Both the position numbers and the translations under genes were made by a program. Below the pieces are notes generated by a model that saw only the letters and a list, made by a program, of their open reading frames with translations, was not told where the DNA came from and ran no database searches. Below, one piece after another: positions 26,428 through 35,436 of a stretch of 64,000 nt of DNA; the stretch's first letter is position 1, and every line of letters begins with the position of its first letter. The DNA is from Acidimicrobiia bacterium (lineage in GTDB: Bacteria > Actinomycetota > Acidimicrobiia > IMCC26256 > JAMXLJ01), in contig JAMXLJ010000166.1 of assembly GCA_024281095.1 (NCBI GenBank), positions 1 to 64,000 of the forward strand, in the 5' to 3' direction.

Positions 26428-26683
26428 TACCGCGGCCGCTCCTCCCTGCTTGGTTCAGTCGCGCGGCGGGGTCGAACCGCTCACGCGCTCCGCGTGAAGA
26501 GAACAATGTAGGGGAGCCTTTTCCACAGGTACAGTCGTGGGTGCGACCTTTCGCGCCGAGTCGACCGTTTCGACCCCGCGCCTGCGTCGCCACCGCCCGC
26601 GTCGCGCAACCCCGGCAGAGCGCGCACGCCTCGGAGTACCGTGCGCGCAGACCAGCGGCGGCCGCACGGAGAACAGGCAGGGG
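26428..26683. promoter_or_regulatory. Divergent promoter region with a spaced inverted repeat
   Basis: It lies between the tyrosine kinase (minus) and a GT-C-like gene (plus). GCGGGGTCGAA at 26466-26476 and its exact reverse complement TTCGACCCCGC at 26569-26579 are 92 bases apart and flank most of the region. On the minus strand TACATT (26505-26510) could be the kinase -10 box; on the plus strand TACCGT lies near 26637. The function of the repeat is unknown. Confidence 0.4.
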
Positions 26684-28438
26684 ATGGATCGACGGGAGAG
26701 CGCCGGCGCGCTCCGCCGGGCGACATGGATCACGACCGCGCTGGCGATCGTCGGGGTCGCGGTCCCCCTCATGGTCGCGGCCCATTACAAGGCGCTCGGC
26801 ATCCCACGCAGCGACGACTGGTCGTACCTGCTCGTCCAGTTCCGCTTCGTGCGTCACGGCACCATCAGCCTCAACAACTGGGTGTCCATGACCCTGGTCG
26901 GACAGATCGTGCTCGGCGCCCCGGTGGCACTCCTGAGCCACGAGAGCATCACCGCGATGCAGTGCTTCACCGCGGGAGCGGGGCTCATCGGCCTGGTGGC
27001 GGTCGTCCGGCTCGGACGCCGGCTCGTGCCGTCGGTCTGGCTCGGCGCGTTCGTGGCTTTGATGGTTGCGGCTGGACCGCTTTGGGGACCGCTCGCCGCA
27101 AGCTTCATGACCGACATCCCCGCGTTCACCCTGGGGATCCTCTCGCTGCTCGTCGGCGTCGAAGCCTTCCGCCGCGACCGCGTCTCGATGCCGCTCGTGG
27201 GCGCGAGTCTGGCACTCGGTTTCGCGGGGTTCGCGGTACGTCAGTACGGAATCGTCCCGCCCATTGCGGTCGCTGCGACGGCCGCGTGGGTCCTCGCCGG
27301 TCGGCGAGACACCGCGCGGCTCCGCATCCTGGCTTCGATGGCGGGGCTGTTCGTCATCGCGGTGTGCGCCCTCTTCGTGTGGTGGCGCAACCTTCCCCAA
27401 TCCTTGTCACTGAGCCCGGCGGCGCCGACGTTCCATTCACTGCGGAACCTCGCGCTGAAGGGTACGAACCTCTTCCGCCTGCTCGGGCTCCTCACTGCGC
27501 CGGCCGTCTTGCTCGCCGGCCCGGCGCGAATCGTGCGGTCGGCCTGGCACGCCGCACGTCGCCTTACCGTCGCAAGCTCCTCGGCGATCGCACTGTTGAT
27601 GGCGGCCATGTATCTCCACGTGCCGGCGCGGCCTTTCGTAGGCAACTACGTGTCGCGTGACGGGGTGTTGTCGACCGATGTGCTCGACGGCCCTCGACCG
27701 AATGTGCTTCCCAGAGCGCTGTTCGATCTCTTGGTGCTCGTCGGGTCGGTCGCTGCCGTGCTGCTCGTCCTCGCCGCGATCCCATCCGGCGTCGCGCTCG
27801 CCCGGAAGCTCCGCGACCGGAGCCAGTACACGACCGACCCGGTGGTCCTCGCCGTGGCACTCGCGTTCATGGGCTACTCGCTCGCATATGTCGTCGCGCT
27901 GGCGACGGGACTTCCGCTCTACGACCGTTATGTCTTGCCGCTCGTGCCGCTCGCCGCGCTCGGGGTACTGCGTGCGGCCTCCGCGCGCGAGGTTCTGGCG
28001 AAGCGTCCGAACGGCCGTGCCTTGCCGGCCGGCGGCCGGGCGAGGCTTGGCGCGCTCGCCGGCGGAGCCGGTCTGCTCGCCCTGGCCGTTGTCGGGCTCG
28101 TGTTCACCGCTGACTCGGCGTCATTCGACGGGACGCGCTGGGCGACTGCGGTTGCCGTCACGCAACGCGGGTACACGGCATTGCAGATCGACGGCGGCTT
28201 CGAATGGGACAGCTACCACCTCGGCTTCGCTCCGAGCAGCTCCCGCCCACCGAACAGCGGGACTGCTGCCCGCGCGCCGGATCCGAAGGAGCGCCGGCTG
28301 CACTATTGCGTCAAGCTACGCGTCGGCGGGCCGCCCGCTCGGTCCGTGGTGGTCGTGACCAAGCCGCTCCGTGGAACGCTCGACGGCACCAGTCGCGTCG
28401 TCGCCGCACGGACCCGGGCGTGTCTCCCGAGCGGGTGA
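26684..28438 (+). CDS. Polytopic membrane GT-C glycosyltransferase-like protein
   Basis: This 584-aa protein from ATG 26684 has a first hydrophobic helix, then the loop LGIPRSDDWSYLLVQFRF with a paired Asp at the position where PMT/ArnT-type GT-C enzymes keep their catalytic acidic residues, then about ten further helices and a soluble end. It would use a polyprenyl-phosphate sugar donor on the outer face of the membrane, which is inferred from the fold only. Upstream in-frame codons lie in low-quality sequence and were not included. Confidence 0.75.
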   Translation: MDRRESAGALRRATWITTALAIVGVAVPLMVAAHYKALGIPRSDDWSYLLVQFRFVRHGTISLNNWVSMTLVGQIVLGAPVALLSHESITAMQCFTAGAGLIGLVAVVRLGRRLVPSVWLGAFVALMVAAGPLWGPLAASFMTDIPAFTLGILSLLVGVEAFRRDRVSMPLVGASLALGFAGFAVRQYGIVPPIAVAATAAWVLAGRRDTARLRILASMAGLFVIAVCALFVWWRNLPQSLSLSPAAPTFHSLRNLALKGTNLFRLLGLLTAPAVLLAGPARIVRSAWHAARRLTVASSSAIALLMAAMYLHVPARPFVGNYVSRDGVLSTDVLDGPRPNVLPRALFDLLVLVGSVAAVLLVLAAIPSGVALARKLRDRSQYTTDPVVLAVALAFMGYSLAYVVALATGLPLYDRYVLPLVPLAALGVLRAASAREVLAKRPNGRALPAGGRARLGALAGGAGLLALAVVGLVFTADSASFDGTRWATAVAVTQRGYTALQIDGGFEWDSYHLGFAPSSSRPPNSGTAARAPDPKERRLHYCVKLRVGGPPARSVVVVTKPLRGTLDGTSRVVAARTRACLPSG

Positions 28439-28519
28439 CGACTTGCGACACCGTACGGACGGCGGCGGCGATGGCGTGACAAACTGCGTCGGCATGACGG
28501 CACGGCACGGTGCGGATCC

Positions 28520-29437
28520 GTGACCGTCTCGGCACGACTCCCAGGTCCAGATCACGACCCTGCGCGCGAGACGGTCAATGGCGCGGTCCCGGCCGCTCGT
28601 TCCAGGATCCCGGACGAGCCTCCGCCGGAACTGCGGTTCCGCCGCGCGCTGAGGCTTGCGACGGCGTTACGGGACCTCTGGGGCTCGCGGCACGTCGTGT
28701 GGAGCTTGGCGGTTCGGCAGCTGCGTTCCACCTACAACCAGGAGGTGCTCGGCGTGGCGTGGGCGTTGCTCACACCGTTCACGCTCATGGTCGTGTTCAC
28801 GTTCCTTTTCGAGCGCGTGGGCAATGTCAACACGGGTGGCGTGCCGTACCCACTGTTCTCCTATGTCGGACTGCTGCCCTGGACGTTCTTCCAGAGCTCG
28901 CTGTCGACGGGTGGATTGAGCCTTGTGAATCAGCCGCTGCTGAACAAGGTGTACGCGCCGCGTGAGGTCTTCCCGTTGTCGGAGGTCGTTGTGGGCGCGA
29001 TCGGGGCTGCATGCGCGACGCTCGCTCTGGCATTCCTCTTCCTGTTCGAAGGCCGGGCGCCTTCGGCCACGTCGTATTGGGTGATTCCTCTGATCCCGAT
29101 TCTCGTCGCCTTCGTGGTCGCGTGCACCCTGTTCGCCAGCAGCGTGACGGTGTATCTGCGAGACCTGCGCCATGCCCTGCCGCTCGTTCTCCAGGTCGGT
29201 TTGTTCGTGACGCCCGTGGTCTACGGACTCGACGAGATCTCGCCGAGCTTCCGGGCCGCGTACGTCGCGCTCAACCCGCTGGCGGGCGTCATCGACGGGT
29301 TTCGCCGCGCGGTGCTGATGGGCGAGGCGCCCCGGACCACGTACACCGTGATTGCCGCCGTGTCGGCGTGCGTGTACGTCCTCGGCACGTACCTCCTGTT
29401 CAAGCGTCTGGAGACCGGCTTTGCCGACTTGTCCTGA
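28520..29437 (+). CDS. ABC-2 polysaccharide export permease (Wzm-like)
   Basis: This 305-aa protein has an N-terminal cytosolic part with LWGSRHVVWSLAVRQLRSTYNQEVLGVAWALL, the signature entry of the O-antigen/teichoic acid exporter permease family, followed by six hydrophobic helices. PWTFFQSSLSTGGLSL and LNPLAGVIDGFRRAVL are further family motifs. It pairs with the ATPase encoded next to export a finished or lipid-linked glycan. GTG 28520 is the first plausible start. Confidence 0.92.
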   Translation: MTVSARLPGPDHDPARETVNGAVPAARSRIPDEPPPELRFRRALRLATALRDLWGSRHVVWSLAVRQLRSTYNQEVLGVAWALLTPFTLMVVFTFLFERVGNVNTGGVPYPLFSYVGLLPWTFFQSSLSTGGLSLVNQPLLNKVYAPREVFPLSEVVVGAIGAACATLALAFLFLFEGRAPSATSYWVIPLIPILVAFVVACTLFASSVTVYLRDLRHALPLVLQVGLFVTPVVYGLDEISPSFRAAYVALNPLAGVIDGFRRAVLMGEAPRTTYTVIAAVSACVYVLGTYLLFKRLETGFADLS

Positions 29438-30617
29438 CGGCGCCGTGCAGGTGGACCGCGTCTGGAAGCGGTTCCGGGCCGATCGCGGCCGGCGTCTCTT
29501 GCGCGACCACGTCGAGCGGCTCGGGGCGCGGCTGCGCGGCCCCGTACCGGGCAATCCGTGGCGATGGGTGCTTCGGGACATCGACTTCGAGGTTCCTCCT
29601 GGCGAGGCGGCCGCGATCATCGGGGCGAACGGTGCCGGCAAGTCCACGCTGCTCAAGATCATCAGTGGCGTGATGTTTCCTCACAGCGGCCGCATTGCGA
29701 CCGGCGGCAGGGTGGGAGCGCTCATCGAGGTCATGTCCGGCATCCACCCGGAGCTCACGGGTCGCGAGAACGTGATGATCTACGGCATGCTGCTGGGTCT
29801 CAGCCGCAAGCAGGTCGCCTCGAAGCTCGACGAGATCATCGCGTTCGCGGAGTTGGAGGACGCCGTCGAGCGCCAGGTGAAGTTCTACTCGAGCGGTATG
29901 CGGATGCGGCTCGGATTCGCGGTCGCCGCGTTCCTGGAGCCGAGCATCCTCATCGTGGACGAGGTCCTCGCGGTGGGTGACGCATCGTTCCAGCAGAAGT
30001 GTCTCGATCGCATGCGTGACGTGGTCGGGAGCGGGACGACGTTGTTGCTGGTCTCGCACGACCTCGCCGCCGTGGGCGCAACTGCAACACGCGGGATCTG
30101 GCTCGACGAGGGGATCGTGCGCGCCGATGGCCCGATTGAAGCGGTGCTCCGCGCGTACCGCGGCGCCGTCGAGGCGGATGCGGCGGCACAGGCCGATGTC
30201 CACGGGCTCGTACGAGTTGAGGGCGTGCGTACTGAGGGGCCGGCGGGCGGTCTCGTCCAGGTGAACGAAACGTGCGTCGTGCACCTCACCGTCCGGGTCG
30301 ACACGCCACGGTCGACGAACCTCTACGTTGGTGTCAGCGAGGGTGCACCGACACCGATCTTCGTCGTCCGCTACGAGGCGATGCTCGAGCCGGGAAGCAC
30401 GGCGCTGGAGTTGTCCATCCCGAAGCTGCCTCTGCCTCCCGGCCAGTACTACCTGTGGTTCGGTGCATACGAGGTGGAGACGCGTATCGAGTACACGCCC
30501 TGGCAGCCGGTGGCCCCGCTCACGGTCGTGGGGGTCCGTACACTCGATCCGACGCCACAGGCGATCGTCCGGTTGTCGCCGGTGTTCGTCGACGCCCGTT
30601 GGTCGCGCGCCGGTTGA
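29421..30617 (+). CDS. ABC polysaccharide export ATPase (Wzt-like) with C-terminal glycan-binding domain
   Basis: This protein (398 aa from TTG 29421, GGAG 7 nt upstream) overlaps the permease end by 17 bases; GTG 29445 is an alternative start. The ATPase has Walker A GANGAGKST (about residue 70), signature SSGMRMRLGFAVA (about residue 158), Walker B ILIVDEVLAVGD and the switch His in LLVSHD. Residues from about 260 to the end form a beta-rich domain like Wzt C-terminal carbohydrate-binding modules, which recognise the end-modification of the polymer before export. Confidence 0.92.
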   Translation: MPTCPDGAVQVDRVWKRFRADRGRRLLRDHVERLGARLRGPVPGNPWRWVLRDIDFEVPPGEAAAIIGANGAGKSTLLKIISGVMFPHSGRIATGGRVGALIEVMSGIHPELTGRENVMIYGMLLGLSRKQVASKLDEIIAFAELEDAVERQVKFYSSGMRMRLGFAVAAFLEPSILIVDEVLAVGDASFQQKCLDRMRDVVGSGTTLLLVSHDLAAVGATATRGIWLDEGIVRADGPIEAVLRAYRGAVEADAAAQADVHGLVRVEGVRTEGPAGGLVQVNETCVVHLTVRVDTPRSTNLYVGVSEGAPTPIFVVRYEAMLEPGSTALELSIPKLPLPPGQYYLWFGAYEVETRIEYTPWQPVAPLTVVGVRTLDPTPQAIVRLSPVFVDARWSRAG

Positions 30618-30663
30618 CAGACCGGGACGGTGACGCCCGTGTGCGCGGCAGGGGAGTTGCTTC

Positions 30664-32160
30664 GTGAGTGATGCCAAGGTGGTGATCGCGGGCGCCGGTC
30701 GTGCCGGCACGTCATTGCTGCTCCAAGTGTTGACCGAAGTTGGCTTGGATACAGGGTTCGATCCCGGTGTGCCCATAGAGCAACAGGACGACCGCCCTCG
30801 CCCGGCCCCGGAATCGCCCCGCGCGCCGAGGATCGTTGCCGATCCCTCGCTGCCCTACAGGCTCGGGACGTTGCTCGACGTCAGGAGCTTCCACGTCGAG
30901 CATGTCATCGTGCCGATTCGCCAAATGGACGTGGCTGCCGCGAGTCGCCTGCGCGCAAGCGCGTACGGCCTCGCGTTGCGGCGTACGGATTCCCCGCTCC
31001 GCCCGAGTAGCGCGACGACTCAACGCGCTGCGCTCGCCAGGACTCTCTACGAGTTGATGTACACGATCGCGAGGTTCGACCTTCCGCACACGTTCCTCGT
31101 GTTCCCGCGATTTGCGCGCGACTGGGAGTATCTCGCCGACCGGCTGGGGTTCCTCGACCCGCAGATTTCCCCGGCCCAATGGCGTGCCGCGCTCGAGCGG
31201 CACGGAGTCGCCGAGCAGATCCACGAGATGCCTCTCGAGCGTCACGAGCGCGTGAAGACGGTAGCGGGCGGGTTCGCACACGCTGCGCTCGTGCGGCCCT
31301 GGGTTGGGCTCGCGCGCGCGACGCGTCCGGCCTTGGCGCAGCTGCGCCGCCGGCACGGCGCCGGATCGACGGACGCGAACGAAGCCGATGTGAGCGTGCA
31401 TGTCGCGAGCATCAACACGCGCTTTGCGACCGAGTTGTGCATCCGGACGATGCGGCAGTTCGCGGGACATCCCTTCCGCCTGTTCGTCGGCGATTGCGGC
31501 TCGACCGACGGGTCAATCGACATGCTGCGGTCGTTCGAGGCCCGTGGTTGGCTCGACCTCGAGGTCGCGCCCGACGGCCGGATGCATGCCGAGTGGTTGG
31601 ACAAATGGCTTCGCGAATGCTCGACACGCTACGCGGTGTTCGTCGACTCCGACATCGAGTTCTTCGAGCCCGGGTGGCTCGGCGACATGGTCGCTGCGGC
31701 ACGAACGAACGATGCGGCACTCGTTTGCGCGCAGATGTTGCCGGAACGCGCGCGGTATGTCCATCCTCATACGGGTGCGAAGCGGACGCTCGGGGCCAGG
31801 CCCGCGCCATGGTTGCTCCTCGTCGACATGGAACGGGTGCGTGGGCGGGTGGACGCCAGCTTCGCCTACGTCGATGTCGTTGATCCCGAAGCGTTCGGCG
31901 GGAAGGTGGGCTACGACGTCGCGGGCGCGTACTTCGCCGCATTGCGCGACGAGGGTCTCGGTTGGGTCGAGATGCCGGAGTCGTTCCGGGCGGCGTACCG
32001 TCACTTCAGCGGCCTCTCCTGGCGGCGCGTGCTCGACTGGCGGGCGCCGTTGCGGCTCCGGCCTGGCCAGGCTCCACGAATCGCGGTCGTGATCGCGCAT
32101 CTGTGGCGCGCTCGGGCACTGCGTTACGGCGAGGACGCCCCCGGCTCACCGCCCGCCTGA
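30664..32160 (+). CDS. Fusion of sulfotransferase-like P-loop domain and family 2 glycosyltransferase
   Basis: This 498-aa protein starts (GTG) with VVIAGAGRAGTSLLLQVL, which matches the phosphosulfate-binding P-loop of sulfotransferases (GxxRxGTS/T followed by a helix). A region with RLRASAYGLAL and an all-helical stretch follows to about residue 235. From about 241 it is a GT-A fold: VSVHVASINTRFATELCIRT, FRLFVGDCGSTDGSIDML and the metal-binding YAVFVDSDIEFFEPGWL. One polypeptide could therefore both transfer sugar and sulfate, or the first domain could be a non-sulfotransferase relative. A 3' PAPS motif could not be confirmed by eye. Confidence 0.7.
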   Translation: MSDAKVVIAGAGRAGTSLLLQVLTEVGLDTGFDPGVPIEQQDDRPRPAPESPRAPRIVADPSLPYRLGTLLDVRSFHVEHVIVPIRQMDVAAASRLRASAYGLALRRTDSPLRPSSATTQRAALARTLYELMYTIARFDLPHTFLVFPRFARDWEYLADRLGFLDPQISPAQWRAALERHGVAEQIHEMPLERHERVKTVAGGFAHAALVRPWVGLARATRPALAQLRRRHGAGSTDANEADVSVHVASINTRFATELCIRTMRQFAGHPFRLFVGDCGSTDGSIDMLRSFEARGWLDLEVAPDGRMHAEWLDKWLRECSTRYAVFVDSDIEFFEPGWLGDMVAAARTNDAALVCAQMLPERARYVHPHTGAKRTLGARPAPWLLLVDMERVRGRVDASFAYVDVVDPEAFGGKVGYDVAGAYFAALRDEGLGWVEMPESFRAAYRHFSGLSWRRVLDWRAPLRLRPGQAPRIAVVIAHLWRARALRYGEDAPGSPPA

Positions 32161-33317
32161 CCGGACCGCGGGACCACGGCCCCACCTCGGCCGGGAATCG
32201 CGTCTGCCCGCGCTTGTTCGTACAGCGCGCGCAGCCGGCGCCCCACCAGCACGGGTGAACGCTCCTGCGCGAGAACATTCGTGGCGGCCGTGGTGCGCTC
32301 GCGTGACTGTTCATCCACCAGTGCCTCGTGCAGCGTCGCTGCCAACGCTTCGGGATCACCCGGCGGTACCACCCATCCGGTGCCGTCTTCGCGGACCGAC
32401 TCACCGAGCGCGCCGGTGTCGGAAACCACCACGGGAACGCCGCGGGCGTACGCATCGTGAAGCACGGCACTCTGAGACGCGAATCCCGTATACGGAAGCA
32501 CGACGACGCTTGCCCCGCCGAAGAGCTGCTGCTTTCGCAGCGCGGTCACGTAGCCGATTTCGACGCTGATACGAGGGTCACGTCCGGCGGCATCCGAAAC
32601 CTGCTGCTCGAGCTCGCGCTTGCCCCGTCCGGCGAAGACGAACCTCGCCTCCGTACGCCGGAGTCGATCGATTGCGTCGAGCAGCACGGGGATGCCCTTG
32701 TTTTCGCGGAACGTGCCGAAGAAGAGCACGGTCGGGGGGCGGGACACCGACCTCGTCTCGGGCGGTCCGTTCGGTCTGATGACCGGCAGGTGCACGAGGT
32801 GAACGCGTGAAGGGTCCACTCCGAACTCGCCGACGAGCCGGCGCTGCACGTAGTCGTGGTGCACCACGAGATGGCCCGCGTTGCGGTACAAGCGGCGCAA
32901 GAGGTTGCGCTCCAAGGGCTCGGGGAGTCGCGTCGTGTGAGGCATCACGTCGTGCACACTCGACACGAGCGCGACGCGTCGACGGATGCGGGCGAGATCC
33001 CACGGATCGGTGAACCGATTGAGATACATGACATGGCACACGTCCGGGGTGAAGGACGCGAGTACGCGCCTGCGTGCCCGCACGCGACCGATGTACGTCG
33101 ACGCCCGCTCGGCAGTCCACCGTACGCTTCCCTCACGGACCGGAGTCACCGCGGGGAGCGATGCATCCACCGTGCATCCGGGGAAGGGTGATGACGTGAT
33201 CGGGTCGGCGTGCCTCGGTGTCGTGTGCACGAAGAGCCGATCACCGGCGCCGATCACGCCCGCGGCCGGCGCCAGTTCCTCGCCTCGGCAATATGGCCAG
33301 TACCAGTAGATGTCCAC
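32124..33317 (-). CDS. Family 4 glycosyltransferase
   Basis: This 397-aa GT-B protein starts at GTG 33317, giving VDIYWYWPYCRGEELA; it lies 4 nt after the stop of the upstream GT2. The C-terminal donor domain shows VLFFGTFRENKGIPVLLDAI, then VVVLPYTGFASQSAVLHDAY and GVPVVVSDTGALGESV, the GT4 order. The usual E-x7-E is degenerate (SQSAVLHDAYARG). Its 3' end overlaps the convergent sulfotransferase/GT2 gene by 37 bases. It probably builds part of the repeat unit; sugar unknown. Confidence 0.85.
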   Translation of the reverse strand: MDIYWYWPYCRGEELAPAAGVIGAGDRLFVHTTPRHADPITSSPFPGCTVDASLPAVTPVREGSVRWTAERASTYIGRVRARRRVLASFTPDVCHVMYLNRFTDPWDLARIRRRVALVSSVHDVMPHTTRLPEPLERNLLRRLYRNAGHLVVHHDYVQRRLVGEFGVDPSRVHLVHLPVIRPNGPPETRSVSRPPTVLFFGTFRENKGIPVLLDAIDRLRRTEARFVFAGRGKRELEQQVSDAAGRDPRISVEIGYVTALRKQQLFGGASVVVLPYTGFASQSAVLHDAYARGVPVVVSDTGALGESVREDGTGWVVPPGDPEALAATLHEALVDEQSRERTTAATNVLAQERSPVLVGRRLRALYEQARADAIPGRGGAVVPRSGQAGGEPGASSP

Positions 33318-33321
33318 GCTG

Positions 33322-34179
33322 TTACACGAAGACCGTGCGGGCGCGCATGCTCCCGCGCACCTGCCCGAGCCGGTTCGCGGCGACCCAAGCCCAGCGCGCA
33401 CGACCGGTCGTCGTCACAACCGTGGGAAGGTACGCGACGAGCCAGAGCCACGACTTCCAGCCGGCCACCGGTGAGGGTGCGGGCAGGCCGAGCTCGATCA
33501 CACGCCGGCGGACCATCGGGCGAGCGAGGCCATACTGCGTTCCCTGCCGCCACAGGTCACGGAACGATTGGCGATATCGGTAGTGCACGCGTGCTTCGGG
33601 CTCGAAGTGCACCCGCACACCCTGCTCGTACAGCCGAAGTGAGAACTCGGCGTCCTCGGCACCGAGGAACGCTTCGTCGAAACCGCCGGTCATCTCCCAC
33701 ACGTCGCGCCGCAGCCCGAGATTGCCCCCCGACACGACCGGGAACAGCCCGAACCAGGTTGCGCACGTGCACGCGCTCGGTCGCCCCCTTGTGCCGACGA
33801 GCCAGGGCGGGTTGAGGCGGTCCACATCCAGAGGGCCGGTCACGACCTGATGCAGCTCGAGGGCCTCACCCATCGCCCGGACCCACGTGGGTGCCACGAC
33901 GTCGTCGCCGTCGCAGATCGCGATGGCGTCGAACCGCGCGGCGCGGACACCAGCGTCGCGTGCGTAGCACAATCCGGCTCGGTTCGTTGCCGCGACGACC
34001 CGCACGCGCGCGTCGCGCGACGAGTAGCCCTGCGCCACTTCAGCCGTAGCGTCCGAGGACAGGTTGTCGACGACGACGATCTCCCAAGGCCCGCCCCATT
34101 CCTGGGAGAGGAGCGCGTCGAGTTGCGCGGGCAGCGTCTCCGCGACGTTGCGGGCCGGGATGACGACGCTCAGGCCCAA
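33322..34179 (-). CDS. Family 2 glycosyltransferase (paralogue)
   Basis: This 285-aa protein (TTG 34179, right after the upstream GT4 stop) begins LGLSVVIPARNVAETLPAQL. It contains WEIVVVDNLSSDATAEVAQG, the metal site ICDGDDVVAPTWV, RLNPPWLVGTRGR and the catalytic-side AFLGAEDAEFSLRLYEQG. It is close in layout to the GT2 at 22648-23568 and probably arose by duplication. No ATG/GTG start exists before the conserved strand, so TTG is chosen. Confidence 0.88.
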   Translation of the reverse strand: MGLSVVIPARNVAETLPAQLDALLSQEWGGPWEIVVVDNLSSDATAEVAQGYSSRDARVRVVAATNRAGLCYARDAGVRAARFDAIAICDGDDVVAPTWVRAMGEALELHQVVTGPLDVDRLNPPWLVGTRGRPSACTCATWFGLFPVVSGGNLGLRRDVWEMTGGFDEAFLGAEDAEFSLRLYEQGVRVHFEPEARVHYRYRQSFRDLWRQGTQYGLARPMVRRRVIELGLPAPSPVAGWKSWLWLVAYLPTVVTTTGRARWAWVAANRLGQVRGSMRARTVFV

Positions 34180-34180
34180 T

Positions 34181-35311
34181 TCAGCGTTCCGTTGCCGTGA
34201 GCCCGGAGCTGGTGGCGACGAGATCGGCGAGGGCGCGCTCGAATCGTTCCGCGATCGCGTCAGGATCGACTTCAGGACGCCGCGCGTGCCGGCGCGCCGC
34301 GTCCGCGAGCCGGCCGTACGTCGCGGGTTCGAGCATCCGATCGAGCGCCGCGGCCCAAGCGTCGACGGGCAGGTCCGCAGCGAGGACGATGCCACCCGGC
34401 CCGATGGCCTCCTGCACGGCGGGCAGGTCGCTGCCGAGCACGGGGATTCCGTTTGCCTGCGCCTCCAGCACGACGCGCGGGCGGCCGTTCGACCGATAGG
34501 GGGCGAGCAGCACGCTCGCATCGGCGTAGAGCCTGCGGGCGTCCGGGTCGAACTCGCGAAGCTCGACGTTGGGGCAGCGCCCGATCTCGGCGAGGAGTGC
34601 GTCGCGCGCCGCGGGCTCGAGGGGTGTGGACGGGGCGAACGTGAACAACACTCCCGGTCGAGCGCGCACCACACCCAGAGCGATGTCGAGACCGTAGAGG
34701 GGCGTCGGGTTGACGAGCAGGACGCGCTCACGCCGGCTCTCGACGAGGCAGTGACGCACCGATACCAGCGAGGGAATCGTGATCGCGTGATGGCCGAGCC
34801 GGCGTGCGGTGTCCTCGTGCGCCCGAGCATTTGCGATCAGGAGATCGGGTGGCGCCGCCGACACGGTCAGATGACCGAACGCGTTGTGTTCCCGGACGTA
34901 CAACACGCTCGGAATGCCACGCTTCTGCAGCAGCCGCCGGATGCGGCGCCACGCCATGCGGTCGATGCTGCTCGTGACCACGACATCGGGATGGAACGAG
35001 CCGATGACCGCCGAAAGGGAGTTCTGGGGTAGGAAGGCCTCCCAGCTCTCGACGTTGCTCGGCCCTGGCGTGCGAACGGGGCGTCTCCCGATCGTTGCAG
35101 CCGCTCCGGCAACCGGACGCGTCAGCGGCCACGCGCCGAGCTTCACGGTCAGATTGACTGCGCGCGTATGGAGGTACCGGCGCCGTGGCGCCCGTTCGAC
35201 CTGCAGCAGCGTTGCCACGTCATGGCCTCGCTGTGCGAGATGATCGGCGAGCTCACGAGTGCTGCGGGCCGATCCGCCGACTGCAACGCCGGATACGAAG
35301 AGGATGCGCAT
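34181..35311 (-). CDS. Family 4 glycosyltransferase
   Basis: This 376-aa GT-B protein from ATG 35311 starts MRILFVSGVAVGGSARSTRE, the donor-independent N-terminal GT4 fold. The C-terminal domain has VLLVNPTPLYGLDIALGVV, the acidic site region LYADASVLLAPYRSNGRPRV followed by VLEAQANGIPVLGSDLPAV, with Glu as the family catalytic acid, and GGIVLAADLP. It is the first gene of a three-gene minus-strand run (GT4, GT2, GT4). Confidence 0.88.
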   Translation of the reverse strand: MRILFVSGVAVGGSARSTRELADHLAQRGHDVATLLQVERAPRRRYLHTRAVNLTVKLGAWPLTRPVAGAAATIGRRPVRTPGPSNVESWEAFLPQNSLSAVIGSFHPDVVVTSSIDRMAWRRIRRLLQKRGIPSVLYVREHNAFGHLTVSAAPPDLLIANARAHEDTARRLGHHAITIPSLVSVRHCLVESRRERVLLVNPTPLYGLDIALGVVRARPGVLFTFAPSTPLEPAARDALLAEIGRCPNVELREFDPDARRLYADASVLLAPYRSNGRPRVVLEAQANGIPVLGSDLPAVQEAIGPGGIVLAADLPVDAWAAALDRMLEPATYGRLADAARRHARRPEVDPDAIAERFERALADLVATSSGLTATER

Positions 35312-35421
35312 CAGGTCGGGCTCGTGAAGGTCAACTGCATCTCTGGACCACCGCGATGTCGATCGGCCGACATCGCTCCTCCACAAGTGTCGCACGCCGG
35401 AATCGACCGCACCCGTCGCAG

Positions 35422-35427
35422 TACCCT
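35422..35427 (+). promoter_or_regulatory. Possible -10 box of the GT4 gene at 35437
   Basis: TACCCT ends 9 nt before ATG 35437, in the divergent gap between two GT4 genes; no Shine-Dalgarno sequence precedes that ATG. Confidence 0.4.
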
Positions 35428-35436
35428 TCTCGACCG

